Assembly (NCBI GenBank): GCA_041740975.1 | Contig: JBGSKV010000119.1 | Location: 1 to 36,950, forward strand | Length of the DNA stretch: 36,950 bases | From: JBGSKV01 sp041740975 | GTDB taxonomy: Bacteria > Bdellovibrionota_B > Oligoflexia > Oligoflexales > JALZUQ01 | Reading direction: 5' to 3' | In this document: positions 25,297-34,101 of the stretch, piece after piece | Numbering within the stretch: position 1 is the first letter of the stretch | Layout: each line of letters begins with the position of its first letter | The notes under the pieces: generated by a model | Database searches by the model: none | Seen by the model: only the letters and a program-made list of their open reading frames with translations | What the model was told of the DNA's origin: nothing | Made by a program: the position numbers and the translations under genes

Positions 25297-25747
25297 ACTT
25301 TCGAGTCTTTTTCTTTTTGTTATCCTCAAAAATAAAATTCGCACCAGTTTTAGTATTCATGTCGCAAGTTAGTACAGCTGAATATTTCGGTGTTTTTGGC
25401 GCATCAAACATGACGAAACCTACAGTGCTATTAAAATTGCTATGGCTAGGTGAATGGTCACAGGACGCTAGGACAGTAATGTTTGTATTATTGATAGTAC
25501 AGGCAATCCCTCTACTGCAATGATAAACCAATTTTGTGGGATTGCCTTTGTTGATCAATTGGCTCGATGCGTCTTCTAAAATACACTTGCCGTTTTTGAT
25601 ATTAATCGGCTTAGTCTTAGGACTTTGGAAGTTAACAACGGTATCAATAAGAAGTTTCTGAGGGCTCTTATCATTCACATATTCAAGGATTTTAAAAGTC
25701 CAATCTAATGAACCGCAATAAAGATTCAGCGATTCTTGGGGTTTCAC
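25295..25747 (-). pseudogene. Remnant of an exported protein that has lost its signal peptide
   Basis: Codes for 150 residues from a GTG (KPQESLNLYCGSLDW). The sequence looks like the mature part of a small exported protein: strands, four or five Cys (YCGS, GKCI, YHCSRGIACT, LTCDMN) and a basic end. Upstream in the same frame a stop lies inside the palindromic repeat, only about seven codons away, and there is no signal peptide or ribosome site. The most likely explanation is loss of the 5' end by recombination at the repeat. If it is expressed from the GTG, the product would be cytoplasmic. Family unknown. Confidence 0.5.
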
Positions 25748-25764
25748 CGCTGCATTTCTGCAAC

Positions 25765-25828
25765 GTCATCCTGAGCGACTAGTTCTGCGAAGCTTTAGCG
25801 TAGCAGAAAGCGAAGGATCTCGTCACCC
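25765..25828. repeat. Palindromic repeat, long form
   Basis: Begins GTCATCCTGAGC and ends AAGCGAAGGATCTCGTCACCC, with an insert whose TTCTGC and GCAGAA pair. The ends pair imperfectly (ATCCT/AGGAT). Such GTCATCCTGAG...GAAGGATCTC elements are a widespread intergenic repeat type in bacteria. Confidence 0.65.
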
Positions 25829-25830
25829 AC

Positions 25831-25862
25831 CGTCATCCTGAGCAAAGCGAAGGATCTCGCAA
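25831..25862. repeat. Palindromic repeat, short form
   Basis: GTCATCCTGAGC directly followed by AAAGCGAAGGATCTCGC; the same element as at 25765 without the insert. It abuts the HNH remnant. Confidence 0.65.
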
Positions 25863-26094
25863 CCCGCGCTACATTCCCAGGCGCATCATCCATCATATTT
25901 ACTCACGCGATGAACACCGCTGCACCCAGTGCCGCACCACTCAAAACCTCAACATCGACCACATCAAACCCCTCGCCAAAGGCGGCCAAACCGAAATCAC
26001 CAACCTCCGTTTGCTTTGTTTCAACTGCAATCAGCGGGCAGGCATAAAAGAGTTTGGGATGAGTTCGTATGATTCGCGGAGCCTCTGGCCGTGA
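25861..26094 (+). pseudogene. C-terminal fragment of an HNH endonuclease
   Basis: The reading frame gives NPRYIPRRIIHHIYSRDEH, then CTQC, LNIDHIKPLAKGGQTEI, NLRLLCFNCNQRAGIKEFG and a TGA at 26092. This is a typical zinc-binding HNH domain with two CxxC pairs (CTQC, CFNC) and the DH motif; the usual last catalytic His is Asn. The N-terminal half, start codon and ribosome site are missing, and upstream the frame runs into the repeat. It is therefore a remnant, perhaps of a full-length HNH protein of the type common in Bdellovibrio relatives. Confidence 0.75.
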
Positions 26095-26439
26095 CCTCAT
26101 ATGTCACGCACCTGGCCGATAGCAAGTTTGTTGTGGGAAAATGGCAGGTTTAGGTTTTCTAATGAGAGTTCATTTTCGATTCTTGCTCGGATTCAACGCT
26201 TTTATTCTTTACCCGAGGTTCAACAAGTATTTGGCCCATTTTTCTGAAAAGTGCTCCATGAGACCGATAAAATCGAGCTACAGCCGTCGACTCCAAGGAA
26301 GTTTAGGCGGCTCAGATGTGGTTAGGGTAGCTTGGGCTAACTTTAAAAAGGTCTTAATGCTTCCTATCCGCCAATGCGGGTTTCGAGTTGATTTTCCAAG
26401 AATTAAAATGTTACTCAGTTTTTGTAAAATGGAGTGTTT
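26095..26439. other. Intergenic after the HNH remnant, no gene seen
   Basis: An open frame from 26141 (100 codons) has no ribosome site and an Arg/Phe-rich composition unlike a real protein. The stretch is probably decayed sequence plus the promoter of the gene at 26440. Confidence 0.4.
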
Positions 26440-26955
26440 ATGAAAGTTAGATATATTGTTTTTTCTGTTCTATCAGTATTTTTTCTAGCCGCGTCTGCTA
26501 GATCTAGCTCAATTAAAATTGTCTGTGATTCTATGGGTGGTGACGAATTGGTTTACAAGAATATAGTCATCGAAATTGATCGGCATGAAAAGGACGCGGA
26601 GAAAAGAACTGTTGCAGTTGTTTCAGATGAGACAACGTCTTTTGTCAGGCGTGAAGTGGTTGAAATAGTGAAGCGTCCAAATTTTGAGTTCGACGAATCA
26701 AAAACGCTTTTGCTTTTTGAGACGACTTCCAAAGAAGTTAAAGTCATTGCCCAGATTCCGACGCAAAAATCCGTCGCAAAATATTTTGATTCTGACAAAG
26801 ATGAGGCCGTTGCTTTTAAAATTAACGATATTGACATGAATGAATTGGCATTTGCTGTGATCATTCCCAAGGATGAAAAAGAACCCGCGGTGGCTCTATC
26901 GATTGAAAACGTCAATATAAATGAAACGCAAACCTGCAAACGAGATTTGAATTAA
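26440..26955 (+). CDS. Small exported protein, unknown
   Basis: Codes for 171 residues from the ATG with GGAG five bases upstream (a GTG two codons earlier is unlikely). The signal peptide ends FFLAASARSS (~23). The mature protein is beta-rich and acidic with two Cys, one near the start (IVCDSMGG) and one near the end (TQTCKRDLN), likely a disulfide closing a sandwich. Two similar phrases, KIVCDSMGGDEL and KVIAQIPTQKS, do not indicate repeats. No family is recognised. Confidence 0.65.
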   Translation: MKVRYIVFSVLSVFFLAASARSSSIKIVCDSMGGDELVYKNIVIEIDRHEKDAEKRTVAVVSDETTSFVRREVVEIVKRPNFEFDESKTLLLFETTSKEVKVIAQIPTQKSVAKYFDSDKDEAVAFKINDIDMNELAFAVIIPKDEKEPAVALSIENVNINETQTCKRDLN

Positions 26956-27001
26956 AGCTTTGTCTTTGGGGCTTAGTGGTTTTGCGGTTACGTGCGTCTT
27001 A

Positions 27002-27029
27002 TTGCAAAGATAAGTTGTTGGGATATGAT
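27002..27029 (+). promoter_or_regulatory. Probable sigma-70-type promoter
   Basis: TTGCAA and TATGAT are 16 bases apart; the -10 matches five of six consensus bases. Transcription would start near 27036, 18 bases before the methyltransferase ATG. Confidence 0.45.
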
Positions 27030-27053
27030 GATTCGCAATGCTTTGGATGAATT

Positions 27054-27755
27054 ATGATTCGACTACTCAACACAACTCTTGTTTTTGTTTTTTGTTGCAT
27101 GCCATCCGCATCGCATGCTCAGGAAAGTGATTGCTCACTTCCTTTTGCGGAAGAACGCCAATCTCTAACAACCAGCAAAATTATCGTTCATCACGCCGAC
27201 AGGACTCGCGAGTTTATTCGCAGTAATCGTGGATTAGAGACTTTGAGGCGGTTTTATACCGAAACAAATGGTGGCTGGTTTGCTTCTGAGTATTTTTCTA
27301 ATGAGTTTTTCAAGAATAAAGAAATTCTGGATATTGGTGCCGGAGATGGCGCATTTGTCGAGGATCTAAGAGACCTGGGCGTAGACGCCTTTGGGTTTGA
27401 TATTTTTCTCAATGACGCTCAGCAAAAGTCTCCGTTTTTTAAACGTGGCGATGCTATTCGGCTGCCATATGAAGATGCCAGTTTTGATATTGTTCATAGT
27501 TTTCAGGCTGTTTTTTATCATTCTAGGTTTGCAGAAGATTCAAACAATAGATCGCGATGGATTCAAGCCATGCATGAGGCCAAACGCGTCACCAAACCAA
27601 ACGGACTTATGATTTTGGATCTTGGGGGCGAGGATATGGCCGATGCGCTTAGTTTTATCATGGGTGATCCGGCATTAAGTATAGTCTCACCACAAAGAGA
27701 CCTTATTTCCGATGCAAGTTCACGTATCGTCCTGATCATTCGTGTTTTGCGCTAG
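27054..27755 (+). CDS. SAM-dependent methyltransferase with an N-terminal signal peptide
   Basis: Codes for 233 residues. Residues 1-22 are a convincing Sec signal peptide (LVFVFCCMPSASHA|QES). The rest is a class I methyltransferase: motif I ILDIGAGDGAF (91-101), acidic FGFDIF (Asp116), GDAIRLPYEDASFDIVHS (132-149) and post-motif region AKRVTKPNGLMILDLG (~176-191). Since S-adenosylmethionine is cytoplasmic, an exported methyltransferase would have no donor. Either the hydrophobic part is an uncleaved anchor with the domain in the cytoplasm, the true start is internal, or the fold has been reused. No nearby in-frame start gives a signal-free protein with the motifs. Substrate unknown. A sigma-70-like promoter precedes it. 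Confidence 0.75.
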   Translation: MIRLLNTTLVFVFCCMPSASHAQESDCSLPFAEERQSLTTSKIIVHHADRTREFIRSNRGLETLRRFYTETNGGWFASEYFSNEFFKNKEILDIGAGDGAFVEDLRDLGVDAFGFDIFLNDAQQKSPFFKRGDAIRLPYEDASFDIVHSFQAVFYHSRFAEDSNNRSRWIQAMHEAKRVTKPNGLMILDLGGEDMADALSFIMGDPALSIVSPQRDLISDASSRIVLIIRVLR

Positions 27756-27835
27756 TCCGCCAAAACAACTCACATGGCGATCGCGTTGTCGCCGAAAAAC
27801 TTCCATAGGTTTAAAATGGATCTATGAAAAAATTG

Positions 27836-28816
27836 TCAGTCCACTCGGCTTCTAACGTATTCTAGCGCTTTCATCATGAGTTCTTGTTCTGTGAAAGAGC
27901 GTTTAATATCAGTGCTCTTAATGCCAATTGTCTTTAAGTTTGGAATGGCTTCTTTAAACCCGTCTACATGCCTGCCGCCAAAAACCACCACCACAGGCAT
28001 TGATTTATTGGGTAACTTCCTGCAAATCGCGTCGAGATACTCAAGTGCGATTTGATTTCTTAAGTCAATAGTGATTTTTTCGACAAGTTGATCATGCAAT
28101 TTGTCATCCTGGGGAGCTTTTAAAAAATCAATAATGTCTTTCTGAATTTCTTTTACGGCTGGCAAATGAGACAATGAAAAAGCACTCAGCTTGGTAAATC
28201 GCAGTAAATCTTTCTCAAGAGCCCAGTTGGATTCTTTGATCGTATCAGGCGTCCGAATGGCATTAAGGAACGATTTTTCATTTTCAGAGGAATTTGGAAA
28301 ATTATGTTTTTCAGCTAAAGCGAAAAGAATCGGAAACATATCCTTACGAAGGCGGAGAATTTCAGTTAAAACAGTGGAATTACCTATTGCGCTGACAAGA
28401 TTTTCTTTACTTCTGTTGACTCCGGCGGCTACAGAACGTTCCAACTCCAAATCTACATCTTTAAATTTTAAATTTTCCATCTTAATCAAGTTGTGCAGAG
28501 CTTGTGTTGAATTTATGCTATTCGATAATGCCGAAATATTGACATCTTCCAATCCTTGAAAATAATCTGATAAAGGGTCATTATTCAAAATTCCCTCCGT
28601 CGCTAACATGATTTTTTCAGCGCCGGCGAGTCTAGCCAATCCTATTTTCATCTTCATTTCCGTCTCAGTATGAATCGTTCTTATAAATATCAATTCATTC
28701 TCAACCGAATTGCAAAAGTTGCTGGGCGCTTCCGCGTAGGCATGACTCAGACTCGGACCTGAGCAACTAAGGCAAGTAAACATAAAGGTGATGAGGGTAG
28801 TTCTCATTAGCAACAT
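27836..28816 (-). CDS. Lipoprotein of unknown function
   Basis: Codes for 326 residues from the ATG at 28816 (CGGAG seven bases upstream). Two nearby features decide the start: an ATG at 28807 also fits, and the longer open frame from 29032 begins with 70 residues without signal character. The lipobox is FTCLSC|S. The mature part is mainly helical (KIGLARLAGAEKIML, DLELERSVAAGVNRSKENL) and ends with an alpha/beta piece, MPVVVVFGGRHVDGFKEAIP. That last motif recalls the GxxH strand of TraB/PrgY-type proteins, but no other family motif is present, so this is only a hint. Confidence 0.6.
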   Translation of the reverse strand: MLLMRTTLITFMFTCLSCSGPSLSHAYAEAPSNFCNSVENELIFIRTIHTETEMKMKIGLARLAGAEKIMLATEGILNNDPLSDYFQGLEDVNISALSNSINSTQALHNLIKMENLKFKDVDLELERSVAAGVNRSKENLVSAIGNSTVLTEILRLRKDMFPILFALAEKHNFPNSSENEKSFLNAIRTPDTIKESNWALEKDLLRFTKLSAFSLSHLPAVKEIQKDIIDFLKAPQDDKLHDQLVEKITIDLRNQIALEYLDAICRKLPNKSMPVVVVFGGRHVDGFKEAIPNLKTIGIKSTDIKRSFTEQELMMKALEYVRSRVD

Positions 28817-29158
28817 GGCGGGCTCCGCAAGGTTCAAGGCAATAGTGCCAATGGACTTATTGCAAAGATAGCGCCATGATTTGCGTTTGTAACTTACTGT
28901 AATGAAATCACTAAAATTATAAGATCGCCTAAACTTCGCACGCGTGTCCATGTTCATCCCGGTGATGACGCATTGCCCCTTTGAATGAACTGGCTGGAGC
29001 TTTCGGGGGAAGAGCACGGAATCACTCACCATTCCGCAAATGATGGCATGCCGGGCCAGAGAAGTAATTTTGGATAAAGTTTCGAAAATCTCAAACTGAT
29101 GGGACAGATGTATTTAAAGATAATTCTTCGAAAATCATTCCGAAAGCTGGGGTCCCTT

Positions 29159-30505
29159 ATGAAAAATCTCTATTCACCAATTTTGACTGTTCTTTTTTTG
29201 CTGAGTCCTGCCTGCTCGGACGACCCGCAAGTATTGAATGAGCGTGGCGCAGTAGGCGTAGTGCCAATGAAAATTCAGACAGGAGGAGAACTCAAACAAG
29301 AGGAAGAAAGTCCTGGCATTGGACACTTAACTGCTGGGCTTCGAAGGATTGAAACAGATGGGCTTTATATGGATGAGGCCGAGTTTGCGAAGTCAAACGG
29401 CAGATTAAACTACCTTGATTTTCGATTTCACGAAGAACCGAATTTTGCAACGATAGATAAAAACAAAGAACTGCTCTATAGTTTACGTATCTTAAAATAC
29501 GTCAAAAGTAATGGCACAATTGTTAGCCAACCAATGGCATGGCCAGCGACCACGAAAGTTAATTTAGAGATCGTAAAAACCGTTGTTCAAGTGATAGAAA
29601 CCGTCAATGGCGTGCGGCAATGGGTCGATAAAGAAGTAGACATGCATCATTATGTGATTAGCGGCTTCGATTTTGGACAAGCCTATTATGAAGCTCAGTT
29701 TAAAGAAAATTTATTAGGCATTGAGGCACCTACCGCCACCAAACCATGGCGCAGCTTCGGTGTCGAATGGTCTTTTCCGGTCGTAAAAGCGAACCCTAAC
29801 AACCGAATGGATCCGAACAACGACGGAATCATTTCTTACCAGGATCTCGTCCATCTCAATAATAACTTTCCAGAACGCAGTGCTACTCCTCCGGCTAATG
29901 GCGGGCCTTTATTCCTCGATATAAGTGGCGGCGTAGCACCCTTGTTTAATACCCCTGATGGTTGGATTTGGGCACATGATTTCGGTTTTCTCGCCAACGA
30001 GCTTAAAACCAAGGGCACGATAAATCTACTGGATGGCAATAAGCGAGTGCCGGGCTCTTTTCATAATTTTACATTATGCCATCTAGAATATTCTCCCGTT
30101 CGAGGTGGTAAATTTGACTTAACCCTAAAATTTAGTCAGCCTTTGATTTCTGATTCCACCAAAGTCATTAAGTGGAGTAATCCCAGCCTTGCTACAGTAG
30201 AAGTGTATGATGAGACACAGCCAACAGAATGGCGTCCATTGTATAACAATGACCTCGGTACCTTCTCAACTTATTACGGAGTTGATACTCTAACCTATAG
30301 ACATGTTGACTACCCACCAGGACGATACCGACTGACGATACTTGGAACTCAGTTTCGCGGAGTATTTGACGGTAATGCTGATGGCGTACCTGGCGATAAT
30401 GCCGTTTTTGAATTTGAGCATAAAGGCACAATGCTTTCTAATATCAGTCCGAGCTTATGTGGCCGGCCTGCGTATAGGCCGCCAGTGAGAAATACGTACC
30501 GATAA
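29159..30505 (+). CDS. Lipoprotein with EF-hand-like calcium motifs
   Basis: Codes for 448 residues from the ATG at 29159, which opens a lipoprotein signal peptide (LFLLSPAC|S, Cys19); an upstream ATG at 29099 would bury it. The mature part is beta-rich. DPNNDGIISYQD (~218-229) fits the DxNxDGxIxxxD calcium loop of dockerin/EF-hand proteins. A second loop, DGNADGVPGD, near the C-terminus is also calcium-like. CHLEYSPVRGG and CGRP give two Cys in the last third. It may be a calcium-stabilised surface lipoprotein. The post-lipobox NERG motif is shared with the lipoprotein at 34882. Family unknown. Confidence 0.7.
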   Translation: MKNLYSPILTVLFLLSPACSDDPQVLNERGAVGVVPMKIQTGGELKQEEESPGIGHLTAGLRRIETDGLYMDEAEFAKSNGRLNYLDFRFHEEPNFATIDKNKELLYSLRILKYVKSNGTIVSQPMAWPATTKVNLEIVKTVVQVIETVNGVRQWVDKEVDMHHYVISGFDFGQAYYEAQFKENLLGIEAPTATKPWRSFGVEWSFPVVKANPNNRMDPNNDGIISYQDLVHLNNNFPERSATPPANGGPLFLDISGGVAPLFNTPDGWIWAHDFGFLANELKTKGTINLLDGNKRVPGSFHNFTLCHLEYSPVRGGKFDLTLKFSQPLISDSTKVIKWSNPSLATVEVYDETQPTEWRPLYNNDLGTFSTYYGVDTLTYRHVDYPPGRYRLTILGTQFRGVFDGNADGVPGDNAVFEFEHKGTMLSNISPSLCGRPAYRPPVRNTYR

Positions 30506-30660
30506 CCCTGGGGATTGGGTGCGTCCATTCCCAAGTCTGCGGGCATTAGACACATTCTTCTGGCAAATGCTCAGACGGATCTATAAAATTGTATCTACGT
30601 ACGGGATTGCCTTAACTTAGGACCCAGTGATTAGAATTTTATAGCCTGCTGGCAGCTCGG

Positions 30661-30678
30661 AAGAAGGTCTTTTCAATT
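30661..30678 (+). promoter_or_regulatory. Ribosome site and apparent ATT start codon
   Basis: AAGAAGG (30661-30667) lies eight bases before ATT at 30676. The frame has no ATG, GTG or TTG from the preceding stop (30628) until TTG 30718, inside the hydrophobic core. Only starting at ATT gives a full signal peptide. Confidence 0.45.
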
Positions 30679-32451
30679 ATTTTTCGCACGTTAAATCTAT
30701 TTCTTGTCCTTAGCTTTTTGCTTTTACTGCAGGCGCCCATCCACGCGAAAGACTTGCGCGGTTGCTTGGGCTTATTGAATGCTGTCGATAAAGAAGCCGC
30801 GGTCTTCCATCTGGGTCTATTTCCGAATGCAGCCCATGGCCATGTCAAAACTCTCGACCAGTTAAATCGCGTATTCTTCATGGAAATGACCGAAGCAAGA
30901 GCCACTATCGATTATAGTTTGCGGAATCAACTTAACCTGCCACGCCTTGATGAAGTACTCGATTTTGTGCGCTATAGTGGTGATCCTAATATCAGAATCA
31001 TGGCCATTCGAAAGCTAGCCGCACTTCCTGATATTGAGAAAACAGATGAGCTTTGGGCCTATATTATTCAAGCAAATTTGTTCGAGCGTTGGCATCCAGA
31101 GGTTGGAGAAGAGTTATCCAGATTCGAAAAGCACCTCTCCTCAATATTGGAGCCTCGGCAGCGACCCAAGCCGTTTGTTTGCCAGCCTCAGGTCATAGAT
31201 CCAAGTATCCCACCTCATTTACGAGAAGAAATTTTGGAGCGTATGCGTCAGGGGTACACTTTACGCTCGGAACTTACGGCAATGGTGCTTTCCGATGCCT
31301 TGAGCAAAGAAATCCGAATCTTAGAAATTATGCGTGAAACACTAACGAAGGAAGTCAACAATCCCAAAAGTTTTTCTGCATTTCAGAAGGAGTACTTGGA
31401 TTTCATGCAACGAATGGGTGAAGCGAGAGAGTTGCTAACCTCGATTCGCATCGATACGGAGCTGACTAGCATCGGGTATTTCGGCAAAGGCAAAATCCTG
31501 AGGTATTTTCCAAAAGGTGAGACGGCCAACGACATCCATCGAAGCAGACAAAGTAATTTAAGTCAGTGGCGGGCTCCCTTTACGCCCGGGCTTCCGGCTG
31601 TAGTGGTCGAGGCTGGGGCTAATTTCGAATTAGTTCGGGCCTATGGTGGCCAATCTGGGATGTTCGGTGGTTTCTATTCGACGGGACGACATGGAGAAAT
31701 TTGGCCAACCTACGAAGCCAGAGAGCGCATGGCGACACCACTTGCCAATGCCCACCTAGAGGTTGCAAGGATTCAGGTCACCAAGGGTGACGAACTCGTT
31801 CTTGGCGGCATTAATCCGCAACGTTCGCCGAATGGCATGCCTATGGACAATGACTATTGGAGTTGGGGAGGGGGCGGCGGCGACGCACAGTATTGGCGAC
31901 CAGACGTAAGCCTAGTAGGCAGTCCTGGCACGAAGCAACCATATCTACAACCTTCGCAGGTATTGCTTCGCACCAATACGATCAATTCAAATCCAGAGTT
32001 ATTCCGGATTCAAAAAGATCTTTATTCCTACTCCAATCGCAATTGGGATTCGGGATTTTGGGATTCGAAGTTTTACCGATTTAAAGACCAGATGAAAATT
32101 CTTATGAGTGAACAGAATGTAAGTAAACGTAATGAATCCATCCGTGATCTTCGCACATTGATAGACGATTTTAATGTAAGTTCTGACACTATATTTAAAT
32201 TTCACTTAGATGAAATGCGAGGTGAAATCCCAAAATTTCCCCAGCGCTACACACGAGACTTTATTTACAAGCAAGTTGAGAGTCATTTCCGACGATACAA
32301 TGACAGAATTGATGAGCTGTCATGGCCTAGCTTCCACCTCATCGGTAAAGAAGCCTACGACGCGCTACAAAGTAAAAAAATATCAGCGCATGCGGTGGGC
32401 ATGGCTTATCTGGCTGAGTTTGGAATCTCTGGTCGGCAGCTTATTCGCTAG
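30676..32451 (+). CDS. Large exported protein of unknown function
   Basis: Codes for 591 residues if translation starts at ATT 30676, or 577 from TTG 30718. With the ATT the N-terminus reads MIFRTLNLFLVLSFLLLLQA and is a full Sec signal peptide with cleavage near PIHA|K. The first ~230 residues are helical (HEAT-like flavour: FVRYSGDPNIRIMAIRKLAALPDIE). The middle has LRYFPKGE, AGANFELVRAYGG and FGGFYSTGRHGE, whose R, STG and Glu spacing vaguely recalls ADP-ribosyltransferase folds. A Gly/Trp-rich loop (WSWGGGGGDAQYWRP) follows, then a helical C-terminus. No family is certain. The gene converges on the lipoprotein at 32476. Confidence 0.6.
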   Translation: MIFRTLNLFLVLSFLLLLQAPIHAKDLRGCLGLLNAVDKEAAVFHLGLFPNAAHGHVKTLDQLNRVFFMEMTEARATIDYSLRNQLNLPRLDEVLDFVRYSGDPNIRIMAIRKLAALPDIEKTDELWAYIIQANLFERWHPEVGEELSRFEKHLSSILEPRQRPKPFVCQPQVIDPSIPPHLREEILERMRQGYTLRSELTAMVLSDALSKEIRILEIMRETLTKEVNNPKSFSAFQKEYLDFMQRMGEARELLTSIRIDTELTSIGYFGKGKILRYFPKGETANDIHRSRQSNLSQWRAPFTPGLPAVVVEAGANFELVRAYGGQSGMFGGFYSTGRHGEIWPTYEARERMATPLANAHLEVARIQVTKGDELVLGGINPQRSPNGMPMDNDYWSWGGGGGDAQYWRPDVSLVGSPGTKQPYLQPSQVLLRTNTINSNPELFRIQKDLYSYSNRNWDSGFWDSKFYRFKDQMKILMSEQNVSKRNESIRDLRTLIDDFNVSSDTIFKFHLDEMRGEIPKFPQRYTRDFIYKQVESHFRRYNDRIDELSWPSFHLIGKEAYDALQSKKISAHAVGMAYLAEFGISGRQLIR

Positions 32452-32475
32452 GCGCATTCGTGTTTTTAGCTTTGA

Positions 32476-32982
32476 TCAATTGCGACAAGTGACAGTGTTG
32501 ATGATTCTGTGATTATCCGAAGTAGTGGCAGCTACGTACGATGAAAATTGACCGGCAGTTGACAATAGAATGCCATCAGTGCCATCAGCCGGTAACATCG
32601 TATAGTCAACGTAGGTGGTAAAGCCAAAAAGCACGCACACTCCCGTGGCCGAACCGGTTGTATACCTTATGTTGAAAATCTTCTTCACGTTTCCGTTGTA
32701 TTTAAATTTTGGTTCGGTGATCGTAAAACTGCCGTCGCTATTCTTTTCTTTTTTGGTATGAGGTGGGTCTGTTGGGTTCACCTCTGGGTTTGGCGTTGGA
32801 GTGGGGTCAGTTGTAGGTGCTTTCGTCGGACGTGGCCCATCTTTTGGAACTTGCTCGTAAATAACTTCACTATCTTTAGGTGGAGAGCCAGCTGAGTCAC
32901 TTACCTTTAGCGCATCATCCGAGCGACAAGCGGCGATGGTCGTTAACAAAAAAATAAGAATAAATTTTGGAATCAAAGACAT
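32476..32982 (-). CDS. Small lipoprotein with Pro/Thr linker
   Basis: Codes for 168 residues from the ATG at 32982. The lipobox is TTIAAC|R. The Pro/Thr/Lys-rich linker (~44-80, TTDPTPTPNPEVNPTDPP) leads to a small beta-rich C-terminal domain with two Cys, GVCVLFG and VTCRN, probably a disulfide. The longer frame from 33147 lacks signal character at its start. AGG precedes the ATG. A surface protein of unknown function. Confidence 0.65.
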   Translation of the reverse strand: MSLIPKFILIFLLTTIAACRSDDALKVSDSAGSPPKDSEVIYEQVPKDGPRPTKAPTTDPTPTPNPEVNPTDPPHTKKEKNSDGSFTITEPKFKYNGNVKKIFNIRYTTGSATGVCVLFGFTTYVDYTMLPADGTDGILLSTAGQFSSYVAATTSDNHRIINTVTCRN

Positions 32983-33281
32983 CTTTTTACCTACAGGAAA
33001 AAAGTTCTCTAAGTCTTCAGAAGAGTTGAAAGCATGAATTCTCAAAGGTATTATCGGATTTTTTCGCATCTTAAATAAGGCAATCAAACTATGGTATTGA
33101 TTAAGGGGGGTTAGATGTTGCAATGGACGTACCACCATTCGTGCCACGGCCCACGTGCCTCACTGAATAGCTGAGAATAGGCATCATTTCGCCCAGGATT
33201 TTCTGTAAAATTTTGGGGGCTGACACCTATATTCGCAACGATCCTTAGGGTTCTGAGTGTCCTTGGATCTTTAAACCAGTA

Positions 33282-34058
33282 TCATTTTTTTTCAAACTGC
33301 AGAGACATAACGGACAATACTTTTTTCCCGTCCATTGACGTTAAATAGATCGCGTTGTCGGCGAGATCACATATCTCTGCGTTAGTAAGATAAACGGGCT
33401 CCAAGGAGAGGCGTTCCAGTCTTTCGTTAAAAACTTTCTCGTCCACTCCGAGCTTGGCAGAATAAGTCAGCTGGTAATGTGGCATTTCCAATTTGTACTG
33501 AGGAATGACGACAACATTGAAGTGTTTGATTCCCAATTTCTTGGCTAGCGCTGTTTCCTCGGCGGCTTTGTTGATTAACTTCCGCAAGTAATTTTCTTCA
33601 TCAATCCAACTCAGACGAACATAGCCTCCTAGTGCCAACAGATGCGTTGTATATGGAGAGTTCTTGTGAACTAAGTCCTTATTCGGACACTTGAGGCCGT
33701 ATTCTTGTGAGTCAATGGAGCTAAATGAATGTGTGGCGGAGACCAACACAAGCCCCGCATTGATGGATCCCGGCAGTTTCAGTAGTTCAACCGTTGCAGT
33801 TTTTGGCGCAAAATTGTCCGAAGAATCGAAGTGGATCTTTGCTTCTAGTGTCGTGTTGAAGTATTTAATTCTGAAAAATTCCTCTTCTTGTAGGTTTGCT
33901 TTAACTTCAGTCTGAGGAATAGCCGGCGTCTTTAAGGCAGGAAATTGCGCGGGAATTGAATCCCCTGTTTCAGAAATAACGGCAGGAGTTTCTCGCTTGT
34001 CTCCCGTTCCACACGAAACCAAACTCGCAAATACGAACGCTAACGATAAGTTCTTCAT
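33282..34058 (-). CDS. Lipoprotein, paralogue of the one at 13885-14625
   Basis: Codes for 258 residues from the ATG at 34058, with GGAGG upstream. The lipobox is SLVSC|G (Cys16, same position and SCG context as its paralogue). ETGDS follows, then a linker, a beta-rich domain with a mid-protein Cys (~124) and the near-terminal AEICDL motif (~228). These features line up with the protein at 13885 although identity is low. It is the second of several exported-protein genes read leftward here. A 17-bp hairpin lies in its leader. Confidence 0.65.
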   Translation of the reverse strand: MKNLSLAFVFASLVSCGTGDKRETPAVISETGDSIPAQFPALKTPAIPQTEVKANLQEEEFFRIKYFNTTLEAKIHFDSSDNFAPKTATVELLKLPGSINAGLVLVSATHSFSSIDSQEYGLKCPNKDLVHKNSPYTTHLLALGGYVRLSWIDEENYLRKLINKAAEETALAKKLGIKHFNVVVIPQYKLEMPHYQLTYSAKLGVDEKVFNERLERLSLEPVYLTNAEICDLADNAIYLTSMDGKKVLSVMSLQFEKK

Positions 34059-34101
34059 GACATCACCCTCCAAGGTTGTCGCCTGGTAATGCAATGAACT
34101 G

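Noticed and set aside
25765..25862. Two similar repeats, possible CRISPR
   Set aside because: Only two copies of different length, no uniform spacer, palindromic ends; a dispersed intergenic repeat fits better.
26141..26443. 100-codon plus-strand open frame
   Set aside because: No ribosome site, Arg/Phe-rich composition unlike a protein, and it overlaps the well-supported gene at 26440.
27836..28816. TraB/PrgY-type protein
   Set aside because: Only one motif-like strand (VFGGRHVDG) is present; the other family motifs are missing, so it stays unassigned.
30676..32451. ADP-ribosyltransferase toxin
   Set aside because: The R, STG and Glu residues are suggestive but spacing and surrounding motifs do not fit a known family well enough to call.
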